Source of the DNA: Actinosomnolentus pattersoniae (SeqCode)
GTDB lineage: Bacteria; Actinomycetota; UBA4738
Length of the DNA: 5,970 nt
Reading direction: 5' to 3'
Assembly (NCBI GenBank): GCA_013817655.1
Contig: JACDCJ010000121.1
Location: 1 to 5,970, forward strand
Every line of letters starts with the position of its first letter. The stretch's first letter is position 1. A model generated the notes under the pieces. It was not told the DNA's origin, did not search any database, and saw only the letters and a program-made list of their open reading frames with translations. Of this stretch, positions 1 to 5,628 are shown piece after piece. A program made the position numbers and the translations under genes.

Positions 1-13
1 TCGAGCCGCACGA

Positions 14-217
14 TCAGCCAACCGGCTTGACGTTCGCAGCCTGCTTTCCCTTGGGGCCGTCGACCACGTCGAACTCGACCGCCTGCCCCTCCGTCAGCGT
101 CCGGTATCCGTCGCCCGTGATTGCAGAGAAGTGGACGAACACGTCCTCCCCCTCCGCCGGGGCGATGAAGCCGTAGCCCTTCTCGTTGCTGAACCACTTC
201 ACCGTTCCCTGCGCCAA
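14..217 (-). CDS. Cold-shock-domain RNA-binding protein (CspA family)
   Basis: From the TTG start this is a 67-residue single-domain protein, the standard CspA-family size. It is a five-stranded OB-fold protein that binds single-stranded RNA or DNA and typically melts mRNA structure in the cytoplasm. GTVKWFSNEKGYGFI (4-18) contains RNP1 (KGYGFI, 13-18). DVFVHFSAI (25-33) contains RNP2 (VFVHF, 26-30). LTEGQAVEFDVVDGPKGKQAANV (41-63) gives the last strands. The open frame extends to an ATG at 280, but those 21 extra residues resemble no cold-shock protein, whereas GAGGAGG sits 6 nt before the TTG and the family's usual start falls there. The gene lies 90 nt downstream of ribH. Whether it is cold-induced or constitutive cannot be told, and CspA-family paralogues cannot be distinguished reliably, so no symbol is given. 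Confidence 0.93.
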   Translation of the reverse strand: MAQGTVKWFSNEKGYGFIAPAEGEDVFVHFSAITGDGYRTLTEGQAVEFDVVDGPKGKQAANVKPVG

Positions 218-223
218 CCTGAA

Positions 224-230
224 CCTCCTC
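224..230 (-). promoter_or_regulatory. Strong Shine-Dalgarno site deciding a TTG start
   Basis: The minus-strand sequence GAGGAGG ends 6 nt before a TTG codon at 217-215. It is a seven-base purine run closely matching the 16S rRNA anti-Shine-Dalgarno sequence, one of the best such sites in the window. It supports initiation at TTG rather than at the in-frame ATG 21 codons upstream. Confidence 0.75.
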
Positions 231-270
231 GCGCTTTCCGCGACGGCCGCTCCCGCCCGGAACGGCGCGG

Positions 271-300
271 AGCGTAGCATGAGCTCATCTCCCCGGGCAA
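271..300 (-). promoter_or_regulatory. Weak candidate promoter for the cold-shock gene
   Basis: In the 90-nt gap between ribH and the cold-shock gene, TTGCCC (300-295, four of six matches to TTGACA) is followed after 18 nt by TACGCT (276-271, only three of six matches to TATAAT). A perfect 10-bp palindrome, ATGAGCTCAT (288-279), sits in the spacer. Transcription would begin near 265, leaving a leader of about 48 nt. The boxes are poor and the gap is short, so read-through from the rib operon is also possible. No intrinsic terminator was seen between the two genes. Confidence 0.22.
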
Positions 301-307
301 AAGCAGG

Positions 308-799
308 TCAGTCCTTCTGGGGCAGCTGATCCAGGATGCTTGCCATCCGCATGAGGGTCGTGGCGGCGTCCCAGCCCCTGTTGCCGTGCTTGCCGCCCGC
401 CCGGTCGAGGGCCTGTTCCAGCGTGTCGGTGGTGAGGACGCCGAACGCCACAGGGACGTCCGTCTCCAGGGCAACCTGCAGGATCCCCCGGGCCGCCTCG
501 GCGGCCACGAAGTCGAAATGGGCGGTCTCCCCACGGATGACGGCTCCCAGGCAGGCGACGCCGTCGTACCGGCCGGTCACCGCGAGGCGTCGGGCGAGGA
601 GTGGAAGCTCGAAGGATCCTGGCGCCCACGCAACAGTGACGGCGTCCGCGCCGAGCCCGTGGCTGCCGAAGCACTCGAGCGCTCCGGCGACGAGGCGCTC
701 CACGACCAGGCCGTTGAAGGAGGCCGCGGCGATCGCGAAGTGGCGTCCTCGTGCTTCGAAGCCACCGACCACCTGTCCCGAGCCCGCCCCTTGATTCAC
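308..799 (-). CDS. ribH: 6,7-dimethyl-8-ribityllumazine synthase
   Basis: The 163-residue protein condenses 5-amino-6-ribitylaminouracil with dihydroxybutanone phosphate, the products of the RibD and RibB branches, to give the lumazine substrate of riboflavin synthase. In many bacteria it forms a 60-subunit capsid. Active-site landmarks are ASFNGLVV (26-33, Phe28 stacking position), APGSFELP (59-66, Phe63), GAVIRGETAHFDFV (85-98, His94 the expected general acid/base), PVAFGVLTTDTLEQA (116-130), and RAGGKHGNRGWDAA (133-146, with Arg133 in the phosphate-binding position). The start is GTG at 799, sharing GTGA with the ribBA stop, and GGAGG at 810-806 is spaced 6 nt from it. The first dozen residues are low-complexity and vary across the family. 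It is the last gene of the rib operon. nusB, often found next to ribH, is not immediately downstream here. Confidence 0.97.
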   Translation of the reverse strand: MNQGAGSGQVVGGFEARGRHFAIAAASFNGLVVERLVAGALECFGSHGLGADAVTVAWAPGSFELPLLARRLAVTGRYDGVACLGAVIRGETAHFDFVAAEAARGILQVALETDVPVAFGVLTTDTLEQALDRAGGKHGNRGWDAATTLMRMASILDQLPQKD

Positions 800-2058
800 G
801 ACGCCCCTCCCTCCCCTTCGGCCGCCGGAAGGTTCTCCTCCGGGAGGTTGTCCAGGAGGTGCCCCAGCTTCTCCCGCTTCGTCCGAAGATACCCGAGGTT
901 CTCTGACGTGGCCCTCGGATCCAGCGGGACGCGTTCGACGATCGAAAGGCCGTATCCTTCGAGGCCGGCGCGCTTCGCCGGGTTGTTGGTCAGCAGGCGC
1001 ATGGACCGAACGCCCAGCTCGTAAAGGATCTGCGCACCGATCCCGTAGTCTCGCGGGTCCGCCGCGAACCCGAGCTCCTCGTTCGCCTCGACCGTATCGC
1101 GCCCCGCCTCCTGAAGCTGATAGGCGCGCAGTTTGTGCGTCAACCCGATGGCCCGTCCCTCGTGCCCCCGAATGTAGAGCACGACCCCGCGGCCCGCGTC
1201 CCGAACGCTCTGCAGCGCGTCCCTTAGCTGCGTACCGCAGTCACACCGCAGTGAGCCGAAGACATCTCCGGTCAGGCACTCGGAATGAACGCGCACCAGG
1301 ATGTGTTCCCCGTCGCCGACCTCGCCGAGGACCATGGCGATGTGGACGCGCCCGTCGACGAGGCTCTCGAACGCGTGCGCCTTGAACGGCCCGAACTCGG
1401 TGGGGATGGAGGCCTCGGCCACCCGGCGGATGAGCTTCTCTCGCTTTCGCCGATGCTCGATCAGGTCGGCGATCGAGATGATCCTGAGGCCGTGGTCACG
1501 AGCGACGCGGCGCAACTCGTCGAGCCGGGCCATGCTGCCGTCCGGGTGCATGATCTCGCAGATCGCTCCGGCCGGAAAGAGCCCCGCCATCCGGGCAAGA
1601 TCGACCGCGGCTTCCGTGTGACCGGCCCGGCGCAGCACCCCTCCGGCGTGGGCCCGGAGGGGAAAGACATGACCCGGCATCGCGATGTCCTCCGGACGGG
1701 TGGCCGGATCGCAGACGGCGCGGATCGTGACCGCGCGATCGTACGCACTGGTCCCGGTCGTCGTGGACCCCCGCGCGTCGACGGAGACCGCGAACGCGGT
1801 GCCGAGCGAACCGTCCTCGCTCGCGACCATGAGTGGGATCCGCAGCTCGTCGAGCCGGGTTCCCTCACACGGCATGCAGATGATCCCTCGACCGTGCGTG
1901 GCCATGAAGTTGATGGCATCCGGCGTCACCTTCTCGGCGGCCATCACGAAGTCACCTTCGTTCTCGCGGTCGGCATCGTCGACCACGATGACCATGAGTC
2001 CGGCCCTGATGTCTTCGAGCGCCTCCTCGATGGACTCGAATCCGTCCGTCTCGGTCAT
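796..2058 (-). CDS. ribBA: Bifunctional RibBA: 3,4-dihydroxy-2-butanone-4-phosphate synthase / GTP cyclohydrolase II
   Basis: This 420-residue fusion supplies both entry branches of riboflavin synthesis. The N-terminal RibB domain (about 6-205) converts ribulose 5-phosphate to dihydroxybutanone phosphate plus formate. DDADRENEGDF (27-37) carries the metal and substrate residues Arg31, Glu32, Glu34 and Asp36, with GHTEAAVDL (146-154) and CEIM (Glu168) completing the site. The C-terminal RibA domain (about 206-400) opens GTP to the diaminopyrimidine. RVHSECLTGDVFGSLRCDCG (256-275) gives zinc ligands Cys261, Cys272 and Cys274. Also present are GHEGRAIGL (298-306), DTVEANEELGFAADPRDY (321-338) and LLTNNPAK (355-362). 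Both active sites look intact, unlike RibBA proteins that keep only one activity. ATG at 2058 overlaps the ribE stop by 4 nt and has GGAGGG at 2068-2063. The stop overlaps the ribH start. Confidence 0.97.
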   Translation of the reverse strand: MTETDGFESIEEALEDIRAGLMVIVVDDADRENEGDFVMAAEKVTPDAINFMATHGRGIICMPCEGTRLDELRIPLMVASEDGSLGTAFAVSVDARGSTTTGTSAYDRAVTIRAVCDPATRPEDIAMPGHVFPLRAHAGGVLRRAGHTEAAVDLARMAGLFPAGAICEIMHPDGSMARLDELRRVARDHGLRIISIADLIEHRRKREKLIRRVAEASIPTEFGPFKAHAFESLVDGRVHIAMVLGEVGDGEHILVRVHSECLTGDVFGSLRCDCGTQLRDALQSVRDAGRGVVLYIRGHEGRAIGLTHKLRAYQLQEAGRDTVEANEELGFAADPRDYGIGAQILYELGVRSMRLLTNNPAKRAGLEGYGLSIVERVPLDPRATSENLGYLRTKREKLGHLLDNLPEENLPAAEGEGGAS

Positions 2059-2645
2059 TCCGCCCTCCGCATGAGCGATTCGACGTACTTCGCCATCAAG
2101 TCAGCTTCGAGGTTCACCCGATCGCGCGGGCAGATGCCCCCGAGTGTGGTGGCCTCCAGGGTGAAAGGCACGAGGGCCACCTCGAACCGCTGCCCCCGAA
2201 CCGTCGCCACCGTGAGGCTCACGCCGTCCACCGCGACGGACCCCTTCTCCACCATGTATCGAGCCAGCCGCTGCGGCGCGTCGATCACGACCGTGGCCCC
2301 CGTACCCGTTCGCTCGAACGACACGGCCCGTCCGACTCCGTCGACATGGCCCTGCACGAGGTGGCCCCCGAGGCGCGTCAGGAGCGTCACCGGGCGTTCG
2401 AGGTTCACCTGCGCTCCCTCGCGCAGGGATCCGAGCGTGGTGCGGGAGAGAGTCTCTGAGGAGACGTCGAAGCGGAGGACCAAGGCGTCCGCTTCCGGGG
2501 TGCGATCGACCACCGTGAGGCAGGCACCGTTAACCGCCACCGATGCCCCCGGCCCGGAATCGGCCGCGACGGTTCGGCTCGCGACCTCGAGGCCCGGGCC
2601 GCCTCGGTGGACGATGCCGCGCTCCTCAACGATCCCGGTGAACAT
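2055..2645 (-). CDS. ribE: Riboflavin synthase, alpha chain type
   Basis: This 196-residue protein (called ribE in many bacteria, ribC in E. coli) dismutates two molecules of 6,7-dimethyl-8-ribityllumazine into riboflavin and the pyrimidinedione that RibH reuses. It acts as a cytoplasmic trimer. It opens with the diagnostic MFTGIVEERG and has the expected internal duplication of two beta-barrels: repeat 1 (about 1-88) contains VNGACLTVV (38-46), and repeat 2 (about 97-190) contains VDGVSLTVA (139-147). RLGGHLVQGHVDGVG (91-105) links them, and NLEADLMAKYVE (178-189) closes the second barrel before the C-terminal trimerisation helix. The conserved N-terminus fixes the ATG at 2645. It starts 20 nt inside ribD behind GAGG (2659-2656) and a nearer GGTGGG, so translational coupling is likely. 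Its stop shares bases with the ribBA start (ATGA). Confidence 0.97.
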   Translation of the reverse strand: MFTGIVEERGIVHRGGPGLEVASRTVAADSGPGASVAVNGACLTVVDRTPEADALVLRFDVSSETLSRTTLGSLREGAQVNLERPVTLLTRLGGHLVQGHVDGVGRAVSFERTGTGATVVIDAPQRLARYMVEKGSVAVDGVSLTVATVRGQRFEVALVPFTLEATTLGGICPRDRVNLEADLMAKYVESLMRRAE

Positions 2646-3765
2646 CGCCCACCAACCTCACGTCTCCCCCGAGCATCTCCATCTCGTCGATCCGCACGCT
2701 AAGGGCCTCATCGATCGTTCGGATTCCCGTCCCGCCGAGGACCCCGGGCGCCTGGTTGCCTCCGATCAGCTTGGCGGCGAGGTAGAGCACGAGTCGATCG
2801 ACGATCCCCTCCTCGACCGCCGACCAGGCGAGAGTCGGGCCGCCCTCGATAAGCACGGCCTGGATGCCTCGATCCCGTCCGAGATGGGCCATCAAACGGC
2901 CGAGCGACACCCTTTCCTCGCCCAGGACCTGAACATCGGCGCCGGCCTCGCGCCAAGACTCGAAGCTTCCGGGGCGAGCCCGGGCCGTCGTCGCCACGAG
3001 CGTCGGCGCCGACCGGTCGAACAGTGCACCCGTGCTCGGCGTCCTTCCCGTTCCATCCACGAGCACGCGTACCGGGGGACGCCCGCGATAGCCGTCGAGC
3101 CTCACTGTGAGCGAGGGATCGTCGGCGACCGCGGTCCCCGCGCCCACGACCACCGCCCCGGAGGCAGCCCGGAGCCGGTGGACGTCGCGGCGCGACTCCT
3201 CGCCGGTGATCCAGCGTGAGGACCCGTCCCGGGCGGCGCTCCGACCGTCCAGGGACGAGGCCATTTTTAGCGTGACGAATGGAAGGCCGGTCCGGATGTG
3301 CTTGGCGAAACCGTCGATCAGGCGTCTGCCCCTACGCGCGAGGACGCCCTCCCGGACGTCGACGCCTGAATCGTGGAGTATGCCGAAGCCCCTGCCGTCG
3401 ACCAGAGGATTCGGGTCGCGCACGGCGGTCACCACGCGGGCGATCCCGGCGCCGACGACGGCGGGCGCACACGGCGGCGTCCGTCCCCTGTGCGCACAGG
3501 GTTCCAGGGTGACGTACAGCGTGGCGCCACGCGCCAGGCCGGCCGCTTCCGAGAGCGCCATCGCCTCCGCGTGTGGGGTGCCGGGCCCTCGGTGCCATCC
3601 CTCACCGACGATGCCGCCGTCCGAAACCACCACCGCGCCGACCAAGGGATTCGGGGCGACGAGCCCGAGGCCTCGCTCGGCGAGCTCGAGGGCGCGTCGC
3701 ATGAAGGGCTCGTGCTCGGCTTCCTCGATCGATGTGATCGTTCCGGTCGCGCTGTCGGTCATCAT
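2626..3765 (-). CDS. ribD: Bifunctional riboflavin biosynthesis protein RibD (pyrimidine deaminase / reductase)
   Basis: The 379-residue protein has the usual RibD length and both domains. The N-terminal zinc deaminase (about 18-145) removes the amino group of the 2,5-diaminopyrimidine ribosyl-phosphate product of GTP cyclohydrolase II. Its ligands are His65 (HAE, with Glu67 the proton shuttle), Cys90 (LEPCAH) and Cys99 (TPPCAP). APNPLVGAVV (37-46) is another hallmark. The C-terminal NADPH-dependent reductase (about 160-375) reduces the ribosyl side chain to ribityl. It shows TLKMASSLDGR (165-175), SRWITGEESRRDVHRLRA (183-200), VVGAGTAVADDPSLTVR (206-222) and IEGGPTL (306-312). There are two adjacent ATG codons (3765 and 3762); both fit GAGGGA at 3776-3771, and the first is annotated. 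It is the first gene after the FMN riboswitch and its end overlaps ribE by 20 nt. Confidence 0.97.
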   Translation of the reverse strand: MMTDSATGTITSIEEAEHEPFMRRALELAERGLGLVAPNPLVGAVVVSDGGIVGEGWHRGPGTPHAEAMALSEAAGLARGATLYVTLEPCAHRGRTPPCAPAVVGAGIARVVTAVRDPNPLVDGRGFGILHDSGVDVREGVLARRGRRLIDGFAKHIRTGLPFVTLKMASSLDGRSAARDGSSRWITGEESRRDVHRLRAASGAVVVGAGTAVADDPSLTVRLDGYRGRPPVRVLVDGTGRTPSTGALFDRSAPTLVATTARARPGSFESWREAGADVQVLGEERVSLGRLMAHLGRDRGIQAVLIEGGPTLAWSAVEEGIVDRLVLYLAAKLIGGNQAPGVLGGTGIRTIDEALSVRIDEMEMLGGDVRLVGDVHRDR

Positions 3766-3845
3766 CCCGTTCCCTCACCCCCGCAGGGCGGGCATGGAGA
3801 GAACAGGAAGCAGCGGGTTGCGCGCCCAAGGGACGCGAAACGACC
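3766..3845 (-). promoter_or_regulatory. Riboswitch expression platform and ribD ribosome binding site
   Basis: This 80-nt stretch links the FMN aptamer to ribD. No hairpin followed by a run of U is present, so classic intrinsic termination is unlikely and control of translation initiation is the better guess. The ribD Shine-Dalgarno site GAGGGA (3776-3771) lies 5 nt before the first ATG and 8 nt before the second. CGTCCCTT (3835-3828) can pair with GAGGGAACG (3776-3768) as eight pairs with one bulged A, masking the site. A smaller hairpin, CCCGC-CCT-GCGGG (3792-3780), sits just upstream of the site, and its 5' arm region CCGCCC is complementary to GGGCGG at the 3' end of the aptamer. Which of these pairings forms with or without FMN is inference. 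Confidence 0.55.
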
Positions 3846-3973
3846 GCCCGTCCTCTCCCATCCCGACTGTCACGGTCGGTTCCGAAATCGCACCGGATCC
3901 ACCCCTGACCGGCTGCCAGGGGGTCGCGGACTCTACCGCCGGTGGGGAATCACACCCCGCCCCGAAGACGAGC
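3846..3973 (-). ncRNA. FMN riboswitch aptamer (RFN element)
   Basis: The minus strand here carries the conserved RFN architecture. It reads in order: a P1 5' arm, the GGGGCGGGGTG...TTCCCC hairpin, the nearly invariant ACCGGCGGT (3943-3935), GAGTCCGCGACCCC, a variable stem around the CTGGCAG segment, GGATCCGGTGCGATTTCGG, the ACCGACCGTGACAGTC hairpin, and the 3' signature GGGATGGGAGAGGAC. The P1 arms pair as ten base pairs including three G-U: 3973-3964 (GCTCGTCTTC) with 3855-3846 (GAGGACGGGC). These blocks match the Bacillus ribD RFN in order and spacing. The element binds flavin mononucleotide and, in the known cases, lowers expression of downstream riboflavin genes when FMN is abundant. It lies 80 nt upstream of ribD, exactly where expected. 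Confidence 0.96.
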
Positions 3974-3989
3974 TTCTTCGATTGCCCCC

Positions 3990-4017
3990 AGTATATGCGC
4001 GGCCGGCGGCCTCTCAG
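3990..4017 (-). promoter_or_regulatory. Candidate sigma-70-type promoter for the riboflavin operon
   Basis: On the minus strand a CTGAGA box (4017-4012, four of six matches to TTGACA) is followed after 16 nt by TATACT (3995-3990, five of six matches to TATAAT). The -35 box overlaps the stop codon of the response-regulator gene. Transcription would start near 3984, about 10 nt before the first base of the riboswitch P1 helix, which is a sensible arrangement. The spacer is very GC-rich. The placement supports the call; promoter activity itself is inferred. Confidence 0.5.
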
Positions 4018-4943
4018 CCCGAGCGGCGGTCGGCCGAGTAGGCCGAACCCGGCCGGCGCTTCGCGTGCTGTTTCATCTCCGTCGCGACCTCAACGGCCTC
4101 CCCGACGTGAGTGAACCTTCGGTTCCGGGTGCTCGCAACCCCGACGGCGAGGCTGAGGAGCGGAAACCGCACGGGAGTCCCCTTCCTGTCCTCGACCTCG
4201 ACGTACCCCCTGTCCGCGTCTACCGGGTCGTACAGGAGGGGGCGTCGCTCATCGAAGCGTCGGCAAAGCTCCGCGGCGGCATCCTCGGCCGCCTCCGGAG
4301 CCAGCACCATGATGAAGTCGTCCCCCCCCACGTGGCCCACGAACCCGCTCGGGCCCTCCGACTCGTGCACGATCTCGGCCGTCAGCCGGCCCAGGAGCTG
4401 GATCACGCGGTCGCCCCGGACGAAGCCGTAATGGTCGTTGTAGGCCTTGAAGTGGTTGAGATCCGCGTAGAGCAGCGCGAAGGGCTGCTCGTCCGCGATG
4501 CGCCGGCGCAGCTCCTCCTGGATCCGAATGTTCCCCGGCAGGCCCGTGAGTGGAGACAGCGCGCGCATCTCCCTCGCGCGGCGAAGAGTCCCCTTGACGC
4601 GGGCGAGCAGCTCGAGTGGATCGAACGGCTTGATGATGTAGTCGTCGGCACCCGACGATAGGCCGAGGACCTTGTCGGCTGACAGCGCCTTCGCCGTGAG
4701 CATGATGATGCTGGTGGACGAGGTCCGTGGATCCCCCCGCAGACGCTGGGCGACCTCGAACCCGTCTAGCCTCGGCATCATCACGTCGAGCAGGACGAGC
4801 TCGGGCTGTAGCTCGAGAGCGAGCTGAAGAGCGACCTCGCCATCGGGCGCGATCGTGACCGCGTAACCGGCCGATCTCAGGTTGACCTCCACGAACCGAG
4901 CGACATCGGGATCGTCGTCGACGACAAGCACGTTCTCAGCCAC
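4014..4943 (-). CDS. Response regulator: REC receiver domain plus atypical GGDEF (GGDDF) domain
   Basis: This is a 309-residue, PleD-like two-domain protein. Residues 3-120 form a CheY-like receiver with acidic pair Asp10/Asp11, phosphoacceptor Asp53 (LLDVMMP), Thr83 and Lys105 (DYIIKPF); all phosphorelay residues are present. Residues 131-300 form a GGDEF-type domain with SPLTGLPGN (130-138), DLNHFKAYND (161-170), GDRVI (177-181) and the signature GGDDF (206-210). Intact GGDEF domains make cyclic di-GMP from two GTP. Here the fourth signature residue is Asp rather than Glu, the second Asp of DxD is Asn163, and no RxxD inhibitory site lies upstream of the signature (197-200 reads GPSG), so catalytic activity is uncertain. 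The GTG start at 4943 was chosen because it places a short lead before the first REC strand. An ATG far upstream (5132) would need 63 residues of non-homologous sequence inside rpe. The gene overlaps rpe by 8 nt, so translation is probably coupled. No partner kinase is in view. Confidence 0.88.
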   Translation of the reverse strand: MAENVLVVDDDPDVARFVEVNLRSAGYAVTIAPDGEVALQLALELQPELVLLDVMMPRLDGFEVAQRLRGDPRTSSTSIIMLTAKALSADKVLGLSSGADDYIIKPFDPLELLARVKGTLRRAREMRALSPLTGLPGNIRIQEELRRRIADEQPFALLYADLNHFKAYNDHYGFVRGDRVIQLLGRLTAEIVHESEGPSGFVGHVGGDDFIMVLAPEAAEDAAAELCRRFDERRPLLYDPVDADRGYVEVEDRKGTPVRFPLLSLAVGVASTRNRRFTHVGEAVEVATEMKQHAKRRPGSAYSADRRSG

Positions 4944-5607
4944 GGCCGCTCTGAGTCCGCGCGATCGCCGAGAGCCGCCGGGTCGCCTCGGCCGGGTCGA
5001 CGGCCTTGAAGATGGAGGACGCCGCCGCGAGCACGGTCGCTCCGGCGGCGAGACACCGTGGCCCGGTCTCGGCGTTGATGCCCCCGTCCACTTCGACCTC
5101 CACGGAGAGTCCCTGCCGTTCGATCTCCGCACGGATGGCCCCGAGCCTGGGCAGCGTCCCTTCCAGGAACTCCTGACCCGACCAGCCTGGGCGTACGCTC
5201 ATGACGAGTACTCGGTCGAGTCGTTCCACGTGGGGAAAGACCTCCTCGACTGGAGTGTCTGGGCTGAGCGCCAGCCCGGGTCGCATCCCCAGCGACTCGA
5301 TCTTCCCGATGACGAGGGCCGGCTCGTCGACGGCCTCGACGTGGAAGGTGGCGATGTCGACGTGCACGTCCGCCAGCTCGCGAAGCATCGCCTCCGGGCG
5401 GTCGACCATGAGATGACAGTGCAGAGGCAGATCGGTCGAGCGCCTAATCGCCCCGACGACCACCGGTCCGATGGACAGCGGCGGCACGAAATGCGCGTCC
5501 ATCACGTCGACGTGGACGAGGTCGGCGTGCGGTTCCACGAGCCGGATCTGCTCGCCCAGCCGGGCGAAGTCCGCGGACAGGATCGAAGCGGCGACCTTCC
5601 CGGGCAT
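4936..5607 (-). CDS. rpe: Ribulose-phosphate 3-epimerase
   Basis: This 223-residue protein has the normal family length. It interconverts ribulose 5-phosphate and xylulose 5-phosphate in the pentose phosphate or Calvin pathway, as a cytoplasmic metal-dependent TIM barrel. The N-terminal AASILSADFARLGEQ (residues 6-20) carries the substrate-contacting Ser8. VHVDVMD (31-37) gives metal and catalytic residues His32 and Asp34, HCHLMV (63-68) gives His65, and VEVDGGI (171-177) gives the second catalytic Asp174. Two phosphate-loop regions deviate from the usual forms: RPGWSGQEF (139-147) where NPGFGGQ is typical, and AASSIF (195-200) where AGSAIF is typical. The ATG start gives the conserved N-terminus, but no good Shine-Dalgarno site precedes it, so translation may rely on the rsmB ribosomes ending 21 nt upstream. 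The 3' end overlaps the next gene's start by 8 nt. Its substrate is also used by RibBA downstream, although the rib genes appear to have their own promoter. Confidence 0.95.
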   Translation of the reverse strand: MPGKVAASILSADFARLGEQIRLVEPHADLVHVDVMDAHFVPPLSIGPVVVGAIRRSTDLPLHCHLMVDRPEAMLRELADVHVDIATFHVEAVDEPALVIGKIESLGMRPGLALSPDTPVEEVFPHVERLDRVLVMSVRPGWSGQEFLEGTLPRLGAIRAEIERQGLSVEVEVDGGINAETGPRCLAAGATVLAAASSIFKAVDPAEATRRLSAIARTQSGRG

Positions 5608-5628
5608 GGCGCGAATTCTACTCAGGGC

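Noticed and set aside
386..1024. A 212-codon plus-strand frame opposite ribH and the end of ribBA
   Set aside because: It is antisense to conserved coding sequence, has no recognisable motifs, and the ribH and ribBA frames explain the region fully.
1511..1859. 19-nt near-repeat (one mismatch) at 1511-1529 and 1841-1859
   Set aside because: Both copies encode the RLDELR stretch in the RibB domain, at two places where such residues fit the family. It is coincidental codon similarity rather than a mobile or regulatory repeat.
1285..3219. A 644-codon open frame on the plus strand across ribBA, ribE and ribD
   Set aside because: It is exactly antisense to three genes with unmistakable motifs. 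Its translation is low-complexity and rich in Arg, Pro and Asp with no recognisable domain. Long antisense frames are expected at this GC content.
3780..3792. Intrinsic terminator in the riboswitch platform
   Set aside because: The hairpin has only a five-pair stem with a three-nt loop and is followed by GGTGAGGG rather than a U-run.
3775..3795. Six-codon frame ATG...TGA whose stop overlaps the ribD Shine-Dalgarno site (possible leader peptide)
   Set aside because: No Shine-Dalgarno site precedes its ATG, and it lies within a GC hairpin. Such a short frame arises readily by chance.
3107..4114. A 335-codon plus-strand frame covering the ribD start, riboswitch and regulator end
   Set aside because: The translation is Ser/Pro/Arg-rich with no domain, and the strand opposite holds a conserved aptamer and ribD. 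It is a composition artefact.
4944..5132. Extended N-terminus of the response regulator from an ATG at 5132
   Set aside because: The extra 63 residues are Arg/Pro/Ser-rich, lie wholly inside rpe in another frame, and precede a normal receiver start at the GTG at 4943.
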